Shown here: positions 8,598 to 20,590 of the stretch, piece by piece | Layout: each line of letters starts with the position of its first letter | Numbering within the stretch: position 1 is the stretch's first letter | Origin: CAVRIA01 sp963721115 | GTDB taxonomy: Bacteria; Desulfobacterota; Binatia; HRBIN30; CADEER01 | NCBI GenBank assembly: GCA_963721115.1 | Contig: CAVRIA010000017.1 | Location: 62,001-126,000 of the forward strand | DNA length: 64,000 nt | Reading direction: 5' to 3' | Translations under genes and position numbers: made by a program | Notes under the pieces: generated by a model | The model's database searches: none | What the model was told of the DNA's origin: nothing | Seen by the model: only the letters and a program-made list of their open reading frames with translations

Positions 8598-10548
8598 TCA
8601 CGCCCGGCGGCGCCGCTTCAGGCTGACCATGCCGATCAGGCCCAGCATCGCCAAGGCGACGGCGATGGCGGCGCCGGAGAGCGCCGGCGCGGCGGCCGGG
8701 CCGAAGATGATGTCCACCGTGCTCGACGTGCCGTTGCAGGTGTCCTTCACGAAGATGCGATCCCCCGGCACGAGCGGCCGGGTCAGGTCGATGCAGAACA
8801 TGCCGCTCGGCATCGGTGCCGCCCATGCCGAGCGTGCAATCGTCGTCCATCGTGTTGGGCTGATTGTCCGGGCCGACCTCGCACACCTCGAGGCAGTTGC
8901 CGGGCAGGTCCGGGAGCAGCCGTGCCGCACACGCGCTTCGAGCCCGGCTCGGCGCCGCTGGTGATCAGCGGCGGCGCAGGTGTCGTGGTCGGGGTTTCGC
9001 TCGGCGTCTCCGTGACGCTCGGCGTAGTGGTCACCGTGGGGGTGGCCGTCGGCGTCGCCGTGAGGGTCGTTGTAGGCGTCACCGTGGGAGTCGCCGTAGG
9101 TGTCGCCGTGGGCGAGGGGACGAAGAACTGCTGGCCGAAGACGCCGAAGCCGCTTCCGTCCTGCGTGCCGGGGGTGTCGCCGGGGAAAATGGGGCCGATG
9201 CCCCGCGGCTGGCCGCCGGCCGGCGCCGACCCAGGCCCCATGCCGCCGACGTAGGAGGCAGTGCTGTCCCACACCACCGTGAACCGCCCGCCCGGGGCCG
9301 CGGCCACGGCCGAGCCGTTGCCGCCGAAGATGTACGAGAGCCCCTGGTCGCCCGTCGTGTAGGTGTTGACCTGGAACTCGCTGCCCATCGGCGAGCCGTT
9401 GCTGTCGTAGTAGCGGCCGAAGGCTTCGACCGTGGGTGGCACCGAGTAGAAGCAGGTGCGCCCCCAGACGACGACGAAATCGCCTCCGCTGCCGGAAGCG
9501 ACGTCCGGCTGCAGATCGTACTGCGCGGTGTAGCTGGCCACCTCGAACTCGGTTCCCAGCCGGCCTCCGCCGCTGTCGAAGCGCTGCCCCTTGATGGTGC
9601 CGGTGTAGCCGTAGCTTTGGACATTGTCCCACACGACGACGAAGCCGCCCGCCGCATCCGAGGATACCGCCGGCCCGCGGCCGGAGAAGTCGAAGCTGTA
9701 GCTCTGAAAGCCCGTCGTGTAGGTATTGACCTGGAACTCGGTGCCCTGGGCCGTCCCGCCGCTGGCGAACCGCTGCCCGAACACGCCGGTGAGGTCACCG
9801 TCCTGCGGACGGCTGGTCCAGACGACGACGAAATCGCCCGCGCCGTCTGCAGCGACGTCGGGGCTGAAGGTGAGGGTGCTCGTGTAGCTGTTGACCTGGA
9901 ACTCCGTGCCCTGCGCCGTTCCCAAGCTGTCGAAGCGCTGGCCGAAGATGCCGCGGTGGTCGCCCACGGGGGGGTAGTTGAAGAGGTTCTGGCTCTCCCA
10001 TACGACCACGAAGTCGCCGTTGGTGTCGGCGGAGACGCTCGGCCCACCCAGAATCAAGGCCAAGGGAGGGAAGAAGCCGGCCAATCCCTGTGGCCCCGTG
10101 GTGTAGGTGTTGACCTGGAACTCGGTGCCCGCCGGGCTGCCGTCGCTGCCGAAGCGGCGGGCGAAGATGTCGGTGTTGGGGTACGGGCCACCCGCCTGCG
10201 CCCAGACGACGACGAAGCCGTCGCCGTCCTGGCAGGCGATGTCCGGACTGAAGACGGCCGTCGTGTAGGTGTTCACCTCGAACTCGGTGCCGAGCATGGC
10301 GCCGCTGCTGGCGAAGCGCTGCGCCGAGATCGCGGGGTAGCCGGCACCGATGATCACGAAGGGGTTGGCCTCCCATACGGTGACGAAGTCGCCGTTGCTC
10401 GACTGGCAGATGGCCGGTGCGAGCTGCGACCCGGAGGTATAGGTGTTCACCTGGAACTCCGAGCCCGACGGGCTACGACCTCCGCACTGGCCAGCACCGG
10501 CACCCCGAGCGCCAGGAGGGCCAACAACCACACGATCCGCGTCCTCAT
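8598..10548 (-). CDS. Secreted beta-repeat protein 1 with Thr/Pro linker and PALS-type C-terminal sorting tail (frame interrupted)
   Basis: About 648 residues after frame repair. It has a signal peptide (MRTRIVWLLALLALGVPVLA) followed by roughly seven imperfect repeats of about 50-80 residues. Each contains a GDFVVVW-type strand, then QRF and GTEFQVNTYTTG. A long Thr/Pro/Ser linker, a Cys-containing segment (RVCGTA, CLEVCEVG, DDDCTLGMGG, MFCIDLTRP, VKDTCNGT) and a tail APALSGAAIAVALAMLG plus KRRRRA complete it. The tail is a tripartite sorting signal resembling IPTL-CTERM/midcut-by-XrtH signals. The frame breaks at 8808-8811, 8911-8914 and 10469-10476. Comparison with the intact downstream part of paralogue 2 shows these are extra single bases. 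A surface role is inferred. Confidence 0.82.
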
Positions 10549-10679
10549 GACGTCCCCTTCCGCTCCACGGTCCCGTCGCTGACAAATCCCCGCCGCGAAG
10601 CGCTATAAGTGGACCATTTCGCCGGGCGACGTCAAGCCCAAACGGCCCGCCCCGGATCGGCGTCCGTCGCGGACGCGGG

Positions 10680-10717
10680 GGGAGGGGTGCGCGCGCCCGC
10701 GCGCGAGCGCCCCTCCC
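10680..10717. terminator. GC-rich hairpin after repeat protein 2
   Basis: GGGAGGGG (10680-10687) pairs with CCCCTCCC (10710-10717), and the stem extends inward through alternating GC pairs with one mismatch. It lies just past the stop of repeat protein 2 (minus strand) and is probably its transcription terminator, although no clear T-tract follows. Confidence 0.55.
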
Positions 10718-10726
10718 GTCTCGATC

Positions 10727-12599
10727 TCACGACGAGCGGCGGCGCAGGCTGACCATGCCGATCAGGCCCAGCATCGCCAGGGCGACGGCGATGGCGGCGC
10801 CGGAGAGCGCCGGCGCGGCGGCCGGGCCGAAGACGTTGTCCACCGTGCTCGACGTGCCGTTGCAGGTGTCCTTCACGAAGATGCGATCCCCCTGCACGAG
10901 CGGCCGGGTCAGGTCGATGCAGAACATGCCGCTCGCATCGGTGCCGCCCATGCCGAGCGTGCAATCGTCGTCCATCGTGTTGGGCTGATTGTCCGGGCCC
11001 ACCTCGCACACCTCCAGGCACTCGTCGGGCAGGTTGGGAGAGGCCGTGCCGCAGACCCGCTTCGAGCCCGGATCGGTGCCGGTGGTGACCATCGGCATCG
11101 CGGGCGTCTCGGTGGGCGTGGAGGTCGGCGTCTCCGTCGGGGTGGCCGTCGGGGTGGCCGTCGGCGAGGGAACGAAGAACTGCTGGCCGAAAACGCCGCC
11201 GCCGCTGCCGTCCTGCGTCCCCGGCTGGTCGCCGGGGATGATGAGGCGCGGCGTCTGGCCGCTGGCCCGCGACGCGACGGGCGACGAGGTGGTGTTGCCG
11301 AAGAAGGACGCACCGCTGTCCCACACCACGGTGAACCGCCCGCCCGGAGCGGTGGCCACGGCCGAGCCGTTGCCGCCGAAGAAGTACGCCCCGAGTCCCT
11401 GGTCTCCCGTCGTGTAGGTGTTGACCTGGAACTCGGTGCCCATCGGCGACCCGTCGCTGTTGTAGTAGCGGCCGAAGGCTTCGACCGCGGTCCCGTACGA
11501 GGCGTAGGCGACCCGTCCCCAGACGATGACGAAATCACCTCCGCTGGTGGAGGCAACGTCCGGCTCCAGATCGTACTGCGAGGTGTAGCTGGCCACCTCG
11601 AACTCGGTTCCCAGCCGACCCCCGCCGCTGTCGAAGCGCTGCCCGGCAATGGTGCTTGTGACGCCGTAGTCTACGGCGTTGTCCCAGACGACGACGAAGT
11701 CGCCCGCCGCATCCGAGGAGACCGCCGGCCCGCCGCCGAAAAGGAAGAAGGTGTCGCTCTGGAAGCCGGGGGTGTACGTATTGACCTGGAACTCGGTGCC
11801 CAGCGCCGCGCCGCCGCTGGCGAAGCGCTGCGCGAAAACGCCGGTGAGGTCGCCGTCCTGCGGGTAGCTGGTCCAGACGACGACGAAATCGCCGTCGGCG
11901 TCCGTCGCGACGTCCGGGTTGAAGGTGGTCGTGCTGGTATAGCTGTTGACCTGGAACTCGGTGCCCAGCGCGGTTCCGGTGCTGTCGAAGCGCTGGCCGA
12001 AGATCCCCCGGTGGCTGCCCGTCGGACCGCCCGAGAGGTAAGTGTCGCTGTCCCAGACGACCACGAAGTCACCATTGGAGTCGGCAGTGATGCTCGACCC
12101 TCCGCCGAACGAGTAGAAGGGAAAGACGAAGCCGGAGAAGCCCTGCGGGCCCGAGGTGTAGGTGTTGACCTGAAACTCGGTGCCCGCCGGGCTGCCGCCG
12201 CTGGCGAAGCGCCGGGCGAAGACGTCGGTGTACGAATCGGTCGCCTGCGTCCAGACGACGACGAAGCCGTCGCCGTCCTGGCAGGCGATGTCCGGACCGA
12301 AGACGACCGTCGTATAGCTGTTGACCTGGAACTCGGTGCCGAGCATGGCGCCGCTGCTGGCGAAGCGCTGCGCCGAGATGATCGTGCCGCGTGCTGTTGC
12401 CGGAGAACAGGAAGGGGTTGTTCTCCCAGACGGTGACGAAGTCGCCGTTGGTCGAGTGGCAGATGGCCGGCGAGAGCTGCGACCCGGAGGTATAGGTGTT
12501 GACCTGGAACTCCGAGCCGAACGGGAAGACGTCTGCACCGGCCAGTACCGGCACGCCGAGCGCCAACAGGGCCAATAACGACACGACACGGGTGTTCAT
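10727..12599 (-). CDS. Secreted beta-repeat protein 2, tandem paralogue (frame interrupted once)
   Basis: About 623 residues after repair of one break. The signal peptide is MNTRVVSLLALLALGVPVLA, followed directly by FGSEFQVNTYTSGSQLSP. Repeats carry DGDFVVVW, GQRF and GTEFQVNSYTS motifs. Then come the Thr/Pro linker (SPTATPTATPTETPTSTP), a Cys-rich segment (KRVCGTASPNLPDECLEVCE) and the tail PALSGAAIAVALAMLGLIGM plus SLRRRSS, a C-terminal membrane and Arg sorting signal. It is very similar to repeat protein 1 at DNA level along its whole length, so it is a recent tandem duplication. The single break is at 12389-12392. Its function is unknown; a surface-anchored or processed exoprotein is likely. 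Confidence 0.82.
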
Positions 12600-13054
12600 G
12601 GCGTTCCTTTCCTGCCCGCAGTCGTGCGCGACTCCGCACGGAGCGCATGACTGGAGCATACCGCCGGTCAGCGTGAACCAAGTCGGGGCTGGACGTCAAG
12701 AACAAACCGCAAAAACCGAAAAGGGGGAGGTGGGTCTGGGTCACTGGTCTTTACCCCACGAAGCCGCCCCGCCAGGTTGTGGTTCTTGAGTTTGTTGGAG
12801 ACCGAGAACCAAAACCCAACAACCCTAGCCTGAAATGCCCGGGCCTAGCAAAGGCTGGGGCTCGGGCGAGGCTGGGGATCGATCTCAAGCCGCGCGAAGC
12901 GCAGCCCCGGGGCAACACGACAACCTTCGGCTGTCGCACCGACAGCTCGAACTACTGGGCAAAGCCGGGGCACTGTCACCGGGTCACCGGTCACGCCCCT
13001 TTCCCTGTCCGCCGGTTTGCGTCTCGGTTCGAATCGGGCAACCATCGCGGTCCC
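12600..13054. other. Intergenic region with short extragenic repeats, no gene seen
   Basis: A 455-nt spacer between the repeat-protein pair and selA. It holds text-like low-complexity stretches (CAACAACC-type words around 12790-12830) and a copy of a CAAAGGC...GGGCTCGGGC...TCGAT repeat at about 12849-12893, also found near 47288. A T-loop-like sequence at 13026-13035 does not fold as a tRNA. I see no supported small gene. Confidence 0.5.
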
Positions 13055-14429
13055 ATGTCCGCGCGGACGACCGCCCTGCGGGCCCTGCCCGCCGTCGACC
13101 GGCTCCTGCGCCACCCGGGGGCCGAGAGGCTGACCGGTAGCTACCCGCGCGACCTTGTCGCGCAGATGCTGCGGGACGTACTGCAAGAGGCTCGCGCCGC
13201 CTTGACGAACGGGCGGGACAACGCCCCCCCCTCGGACGAGGAGCTGGTGCGGGCGGCGGCCGACCGGCTGGCGGCGCGGCCTGGCGCCGTCGCTGCGGCC
13301 CGTCGTCAACGCCTCCGGCGTGCGTTCTTCACACCAACCTCGGCCGCGCCGCTCTCGCTCCCGAGGCCCTCGAGGCCGTGCATGCGGCCGCCGGGGCGAG
13401 CAATCTCGAGTACGACCTGGCGACCGGCAGTCGCGGCGACCGCGACGTCCACGTCGAGGAGCACCTGCGCGCTCTGACCGGCGCCGAGGCGGCCACGGCG
13501 GTGAACAACAACGCCGCCGCCGTGCTGCTCGCGCTCGACACGCTGGCCGAGGGACGCGAGGTCGTGGTGTCGCGCGGCGAGCTGATCGAGATCGGCGGCT
13601 CGTTCCGCATCCCCGAGATCCTGGCCAAGAGCGGCGCGCGTGATGCGCGAGGTCGGCACCACCAACCGCACCCACCCCTCCGACTACGAGCGGGCGCTGG
13701 GGCCGCAGACCGCGCTGTTGCTCAAGGTGCACCCGTCGAACTACCGCATCGAGGGCTTCACCGCCGACGTGCCGCTGCGGGCGCTGGTGGAGCTGGGCGG
13801 GCGGCACGGCCTGCCGGTGATGGAGGACCTCGGCAGCGGCGCGCTGGTCGACCTGAGCAGGTGGGGACTGCCGCGCGAGCCGGTGGTGGCGGACAGCGTC
13901 CGCTGCGGCGCCGACGTGGTGACGTTCAGCGGCGACAAGCTGCTCGGCGGGCCGCAGGCGGGGCTGCTGGTCGGGCGCCGCGAGGCGATCGACCGCATGC
14001 GCCGCAACCCGCTCAAGCGCGCCCTGCGCTGCGACAAGATGACGCTCGCCGCCCTGGAGGCGACGCTGCGCCTGTACCGGACGGCGCCCGACCTCGCGGC
14101 GGCGATTCCCGACCCTGCGCGCGCTGACACGCGGGCTGGACGAGCTCGAGAGTATCGGCCGCGCGGCGCTGCCGCTTCTCGCCGCCGCGCTCGGCGCCGA
14201 GTACCGGATCGAGCTGGTCGCCGCCGAGTCGCAGATCGGCAGCGGCGCCCAGCCGACCGAGACGATCGCGAGCCGCGCCGTCGCGATCGCGCATCCGAGC
14301 ATCGGGCCGCTCGAGATCGCCGCGCGCTTCCGCGCCGCGCATCCCCCGATCGTCGGCCGCGTCCACGAGGACCGCTTCTGGCTCGACCTGCGCTGTATCG
14401 AGCGGCCCGAGGAGATCGTGCCGGGATGA
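13055..14429 (+). CDS. selA: L-seryl-tRNA(Sec) selenium transferase (frame interrupted)
   Basis: SelA converts seryl-tRNA(Sec) to selenocysteyl-tRNA(Sec) using selenophosphate and PLP. The repaired product is about 456 residues. The N-terminal domain is RALPAVDRLLRHPGAERL. The core has RPVVNASGV, VLHTNLGRA, SNLEYDLATGSRG, AVNNNAAAVLLAL, SRGELIEIGGSFRIPEI, MREVGTTNRTH and the PLP-lysine site FSGDKLLGGPQAG. It ends with GRVHEDRFWLDLRCI. Four frame breaks (about 13289-13292, 13320-13323, 13636-13639 and 14108-14111) are each one extra base after a codon third position. Removing them gives a length divisible by three, so the gene is judged functional. It is directly upstream of selB. Confidence 0.92.
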
Positions 14430-14490
14430 GGGTGGCGACGTGCGGAGGCGCGGACGTGCGGACGTGCGGGCGCGGGCACCACCTGCTTTC

Positions 14491-16408
<1,918 letters not shown>

Positions 16409-16461
16409 GTTGTTCGAAATAGGTTGTTAGGTTGTTGGGCTGTTAGGTTGTTAGGGAACCA
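16409..16461 (+). repeat. Low-complexity GTTGTTAGG-type repeat before the sulfatase gene
   Basis: The spacer between selB and the sulfatase-like gene is made almost entirely of GGTTGTT/TTAGG words (AGGTTGTTAGGTTGTTGGGC and similar), ending in GGAACCA immediately before the ATG. It looks like a slippage-derived short tandem repeat. No Shine-Dalgarno is evident. Confidence 0.6.
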
Positions 16462-17952
16462 ATGAAGCCGCTGCATGATATGCGCAAGGCGTGCGCACGG
16501 GTCGTCGCACTGTGCGCTGCGCTGGCCTTCTCTTCGCTCGCGGCCTGCCGGTCCCAGCCGCCGCGGCCCAACGTTTTGATGATCGTCATCGACACCCTGC
16601 GAGCCGATCGGCTGGGCTGCTACGGTAATGCGGGGGGATTGACGCCCTTTCTCGACTCTCTCGCGGCGCGGGGTTTCGTCTTCCGGCACGCCTATGCGCA
16701 GAGCTCGTGGACGAACCCTTCCGTCGCCTCCCTCTTCACGTCGCGATTCCCCTCCCAGCACGGGGTCACCTCCGCACCGGCGACAATGCCGATGCCCGGC
16801 GACGGCGAGTGGATGCTCGCGCAGAGCTTGAGCGAGCGCGGCTACCGGACGGGAGCCGTCGTCGCCAACAGCGGTCTGCGCGGCTCGGCCGACCGCCAGG
16901 TCTCGCCGTCGAAACGGCGGCCCGGTTACGGCTTCGGCAGGGGGTTCGATCTGTTCGAGCCCCTGTTCGCCAAGCCGGACAGACACTCCCCCCGGTTGCG
17001 CTGGCCGATGCCGCGAGCTGCGGACGTCAACCGTCGCGCCCTCGATTGGCTGCAGAGCGACGCGAACGGGGCACCGGTCTTTCTCTACCTGCAGTACATG
17101 GAGCCGCACCAGCCGTACACGCCGACCGAGGCCGGGCTCGCCCGGGTGTCGCGCGCAGGGCGCGCGCCCGACGTCGAGCGCGCCAACGTGGCGAAGCTGG
17201 CGGCGAACAGGCGGCCGCTCGGCCGCGACGAGCTGCGCAATCTGGAAGACGTCTACGACGCCGAGGTCGCCAGCGTCGACGCGGGCGTGCACGATCTGTT
17301 CACGGCTCTCGACGAGCGCGGTTTCTTCAAAGATGCCGTCGTGGTGATCACGGCGGATCACGGGGAGGAGTTCGGCGCGCACGGGGTCTTCGGGCACGGG
17401 GCCGCCTTATACGAGCCCGAGATTCACGTGCCACTGATCATTCTGGTTCCCGGCTCCGACACACGGGTCGATGCCGGCGAGGTCGTGTCGCTGATCGACC
17501 TCGCGCCCACGCTGCTCGACTGGATCGGTGCCCCGGTGCCGGCATCGTTCGAAGGCCGGTCCGTCGTACCTATCCTCAACGCCCCGTCCAGCATCTGGCG
17601 ACGCCTGTTCGGAGGACCGCGCCGGAGCGCGCACCCCGCATTCAGCGAGCTCATCCGCGAAGGCGATTGGAAGCGCATCACCCCGCACCGGTATGCCGTG
17701 ATCGACGAAGAGCGAAAGCTCATTGCCGGCAGCGACGGGGAAGCGGATTACTTCGACGTCGTCGAAGACCCGGAGGAAGTGACCGGCAAGGCGCTGCCGG
17801 CGCGCCAGCGGCTCGCTCTCGCGCGGGCGCTCGAACACTTCCGGCTCCGCGTGAGCGGCAAGGGGACCCCTACGGGCGCGGACGCGGTCGACCCGGCGAC
17901 CTTGAGCCCCGGCGAAATCGAACGACTACGCGCTCTCGGCTACCACGAGTAG
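16462..17952 (+). CDS. Sulfatase-like (alkaline phosphatase superfamily) lipoprotein
   Basis: A 496-residue predicted lipoprotein with lipobox SLAAC (Cys29), then PPRPNVLMIVIDTLRADRLG, the metal-binding start of the sulfatase fold (Asp44). At the nucleophile position it has SSWTNPSVASLF instead of the C/S-x-P-x-R signature, so a formylglycine-type nucleophile is absent and Thr84 probably takes that role. Further metal ligands lie in ITADHGEEFGAHG and FGHG. Such proteins include phosphoglycerol or phosphoethanolamine transferases and atypical sulfatases, so the substrate is uncertain. It follows selB on the same strand after a repeat-filled spacer. Confidence 0.85.
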   Translation: MKPLHDMRKACARVVALCAALAFSSLAACRSQPPRPNVLMIVIDTLRADRLGCYGNAGGLTPFLDSLAARGFVFRHAYAQSSWTNPSVASLFTSRFPSQHGVTSAPATMPMPGDGEWMLAQSLSERGYRTGAVVANSGLRGSADRQVSPSKRRPGYGFGRGFDLFEPLFAKPDRHSPRLRWPMPRAADVNRRALDWLQSDANGAPVFLYLQYMEPHQPYTPTEAGLARVSRAGRAPDVERANVAKLAANRRPLGRDELRNLEDVYDAEVASVDAGVHDLFTALDERGFFKDAVVVITADHGEEFGAHGVFGHGAALYEPEIHVPLIILVPGSDTRVDAGEVVSLIDLAPTLLDWIGAPVPASFEGRSVVPILNAPSSIWRRLFGGPRRSAHPAFSELIREGDWKRITPHRYAVIDEERKLIAGSDGEADYFDVVEDPEEVTGKALPARQRLALARALEHFRLRVSGKGTPTGADAVDPATLSPGEIERLRALGYHE

Positions 17953-17999
17953 CCGGCCGCCGCGGATCGATCTGCGTTCCCCCCCACGTCGGCAGCTCG

Positions 18000-18488
18000 T
18001 CACTTCAGCTTCTTCAGCGCCTCGTCCATGCCTCCCAGCACCGAGGCCGGGTTCTTCTCGTCGTAGAAGTACTTGTAGCTGTCGCGCGGCGCGTGAATGT
18101 CCGCGTCGAGCTGGCCCGACGAGGCGAGGAAGTAGGTGCGCGGGATGTACTGCCCGTCCGGCGCGTACTTGGCGCTGAGCTCCTTGTTCTTGTCCTTGTC
18201 GAGCCGGATCATGACGAACTTCTTCGACTCCTCGACCACCTTCGGGTCGTGGAACACGCCGCTGTAGTTCTTGCAGTGCGGGCACCACTCGGTGAAAAAG
18301 ATCAGACAGATCGGCTTCTTCTCCTTCTTCGCCTTGGCCAACCCCGCTTCGTACGGCTGCCAGGCGACCCCCGCGTCGTTCCAGTCTTCGGCGGCGCGGG
18401 CGGCGCGGGGCGCCGCGGCGATCATCGACCCGATTGCGGCCGCCAGCAGGAGCACCTGCCAGCGGATCCAGCCACGCTTCTCACTCAT
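18000..18488 (-). CDS. Periplasmic thioredoxin-family protein (CPHC)
   Basis: A 162-residue exported thioredoxin-fold protein. It has a signal peptide or anchor (about residues 8-31), then EKKPICLIFFTEWCPHCKNY with the CxxC redox site, FHDPKVVEESKKFVMIRLD and the cis-Pro region GQYIPRTYFLASSG. The fold resembles thioredoxin_7/DsbD-gamma-like domains that act in periplasmic disulfide reduction or cytochrome maturation. The ATG at 18488 starts a proper signal sequence. It is convergent with the sulfatase-like gene (47-nt gap). The partner is unknown. Confidence 0.87.
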   Translation of the reverse strand: MSEKRGWIRWQVLLLAAAIGSMIAAAPRAARAAEDWNDAGVAWQPYEAGLAKAKKEKKPICLIFFTEWCPHCKNYSGVFHDPKVVEESKKFVMIRLDKDKNKELSAKYAPDGQYIPRTYFLASSGQLDADIHAPRDSYKYFYDEKNPASVLGGMDEALKKLK

Positions 18489-18568
18489 CGTTCCTCTCCC
18501 TTCGGGAAGCTCTGCGTCTCCGTAGCCTGCACCCCGCCGCTTGGCAAGGCAGACGCAGGTCCACCGGG

Positions 18569-20590
18569 TCACCCGATCCCGTCCGTCTTCAGGAACGCCT
18601 CGATCTCGGCGTCGCTCATCCCGAGCAGTCCGCCGACCAGTACCGCGGCGGCGATCGCGCCGCGGCCGCTGGCGCCGACGATGTCGCGTCCCCCAGCAAG
18701 GCGGCGCTCCGCGCAACGCACGGTCAGCCGCCCGTCGGTCAGGTCGACGTCCGCGGCGCTGAACAGGCGCGCCCCGGCGGTGCGCGCGGCGATCTCGACC
18801 AGCGCCGGGTCGTCGCCGCACAGCAGCACGGCACCCCCGCTCCCTCCCGCCGCCGCGCAGAGGACCTCGATCTCGCCGCGCAGGACCGCGAGCGAGTCCG
18901 AGTCCTCGCTGAAGCTCGGCACCAGGGGTGTGACGACGACGATGTCGGGGCGGACGATCTCGAGGTGCGCGCGCATGTCGCCCGCCCGGCGCACGCCGAG
19001 CTCCAACACCATGACGTCGACCAGATCACCGGTCGCGAACGCGGTCCAGAACGAGCGGGCGAAGGCGCGCACGACGCTCGCCGGGCGACTGCGGTCGATC
19101 TCCGCCTCGAGGATCGACAGCGGCAGTCCGACGGCCGTGTTGTAGGAGAGCGGGTTGGCGCGCACGCGGTAGCGGCGGGACAGCAGCTCCTGCAGGGTGC
19201 GCTTGGCGATGGTCTTTCCCTGGCTGCCGGCGATGGCGACAACGCGCGGGCGCTGGCGGGCGACGCGAACGCGCGCGAGACGGCGCAGGACGTCGATGCC
19301 GAGCTGGCGCAGCGGCCCGACGCGCGGCGGGGCGGTGGCCGGGGGGAGCGAAACGGTCACGTGCGGGGTGCGTCCGGCGAAGTAGTCCTCCAGGCGGTCG
19401 AAGGCGGTGTCGATGTCCTCGGCCGGACGGGCGTAGCAGAGCCGCAGGTGCGCCTCGCCCGTGGGTCCGAAGGCGACGCCCGGAACCAGGGCGACGCGCG
19501 CCCGCTCGAGCAGATCCGCCGCCAGCCGGCGCGAGTCTCGGGCCAGCGGAATGGTGTCCTTGACGCGCGGGAAGACGAAGTAGGACGAGTTGGGCTTCTG
19601 GTAGTCGAAGACGTGCGACAGGGCGTCGAGACGGTCGATGACATGGTCGCGGCGGCGGCGGAACTCGGCGCGGAACTCGGCGATCGCCGGCTCGGCGAGC
19701 TCGAGAGCCGCCAGCGCCGCATACTGCGACACCACCGGGGCGCAGGTGACGAGGGCGTCGTGCACCTTCAGGATCTCGCGCGCCCGTTCGGCGGCGGCGT
19801 GCAGGAAGCCCACCCGCCAGCCGGTCATGCCGTAAGCCTTGGAGAACGAGCAGACGCGGACGACGCGGTGGCGCGCCGCCGGCTCCATGGCGGCGCTGTG
19901 GATGCGGGCGCCGCCGTAGACGAAGTCCTTGTACACCTCGTCGGTAATCACGGTCAGGTCGTGGCGCTCGGCGACCTCCAGCATGCGCCGCGTCTGCTCG
20001 CGCGAGAACACGGTTCCGGTCGGATTGTTCGGGTTGCAGAGCAGCAGCGCGCGCGTGCGCCGGCCGGCCGCCGCCGCGATCGCGTCCGGATCGAGGTCGA
20101 AGTTGGCATCCTCGTCGAGCGGCACGAAGCGGGGCACGCCGCCGGCGATCTGGATCGCCGGCAGGTAGGACGCGTAGGTCGGCGAGACCACCAGCACCTC
20201 GTCGCCGGGGTCGATGGTGGCCAGCAGTGTCGCCGCGATCGCCTCGATCGAGCCGACGGTCACGATGATCTCGCCGTCCGGGTCGTAGGTCATGCCGTCG
20301 CGGCGCAGGGTCTCCGCGATCGCCTCGCGCAGCTGCGGCAGACCCGGCGTGACCGAGTAGCGCGCGCACGATCCCTCGGCGATCCTCTCCTGGACGAAGC
20401 GCTTGATCGGCTCGGGCGTGTCGAAGCTGGGGATTCCCTGGGCGAGGGAGACGACCCCGACCAGGCGGCTCGCCCGCAGCTCGATCTCCTTGATCGGCGA
20501 CAGCTCGAGCCCGTTCAGGCGCCGCGCCACGGCGGGCGGATCGAGCGGCGGCCTGCGGCGCACCGGGCGAGGGAGAAGCCGGTGGTTCAC
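18569..20590 (-). CDS. Fusion protein: class I aminotransferase plus truncated Mur-ligase-like ATPase domain
   Basis: A 673-residue two-domain protein. Residues about 25-405 are a complete fold-type I PLP aminotransferase: CNPNNPTGTVF (Asn188), VITDEVY (Asp217, Tyr220), SFSKAYGMTGWR (PLP Lys251) and HLRLCYA (Arg). Residues about 445-673 resemble the central ATPase domain of MurF-type ligases. They contain VVAIAGSQGKTIAKRTL (P-loop, Lys459), YNTAVGLPLSIL, VMVLELGVRRAGDM and IVRPDIVVVTPLVPSF. The usual His after this strand and the substrate-binding C-terminal domain are missing. GTG 20590 overlaps the phosphatase stop (GTGA). The product may be an amino-acid or amine that is then activated or ligated, but the function is not known. 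Confidence 0.85.
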   Translation of the reverse strand: MNHRLLPRPVRRRPPLDPPAVARRLNGLELSPIKEIELRASRLVGVVSLAQGIPSFDTPEPIKRFVQERIAEGSCARYSVTPGLPQLREAIAETLRRDGMTYDPDGEIIVTVGSIEAIAATLLATIDPGDEVLVVSPTYASYLPAIQIAGGVPRFVPLDEDANFDLDPDAIAAAAGRRTRALLLCNPNNPTGTVFSREQTRRMLEVAERHDLTVITDEVYKDFVYGGARIHSAAMEPAARHRVVRVCSFSKAYGMTGWRVGFLHAAAERAREILKVHDALVTCAPVVSQYAALAALELAEPAIAEFRAEFRRRRDHVIDRLDALSHVFDYQKPNSSYFVFPRVKDTIPLARDSRRLAADLLERARVALVPGVAFGPTGEAHLRLCYARPAEDIDTAFDRLEDYFAGRTPHVTVSLPPATAPPRVGPLRQLGIDVLRRLARVRVARQRPRVVAIAGSQGKTIAKRTLQELLSRRYRVRANPLSYNTAVGLPLSILEAEIDRSRPASVVRAFARSFWTAFATGDLVDVMVLELGVRRAGDMRAHLEIVRPDIVVVTPLVPSFSEDSDSLAVLRGEIEVLCAAAGGSGGAVLLCGDDPALVEIAARTAGARLFSAADVDLTDGRLTVRCAERRLAGGRDIVGASGRGAIAAAVLVGGLLGMSDAEIEAFLKTDGIG

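Noticed and set aside
9300..12500. Regularly spaced DNA repeats that could suggest a CRISPR array
   Set aside because: The repeats are in-frame codons for GTEFQVNTYT-type protein motifs with variable spacing of 150-250 nt, and the open frame runs through them.
13023..13040. tRNA T-loop-like sequence (CGGTTCGAATCGGG), considered as a possible tRNA-Sec near selA
   Set aside because: The bases flanking the loop do not form the 5-bp T-stem, and no acceptor or anticodon arms can be drawn upstream.
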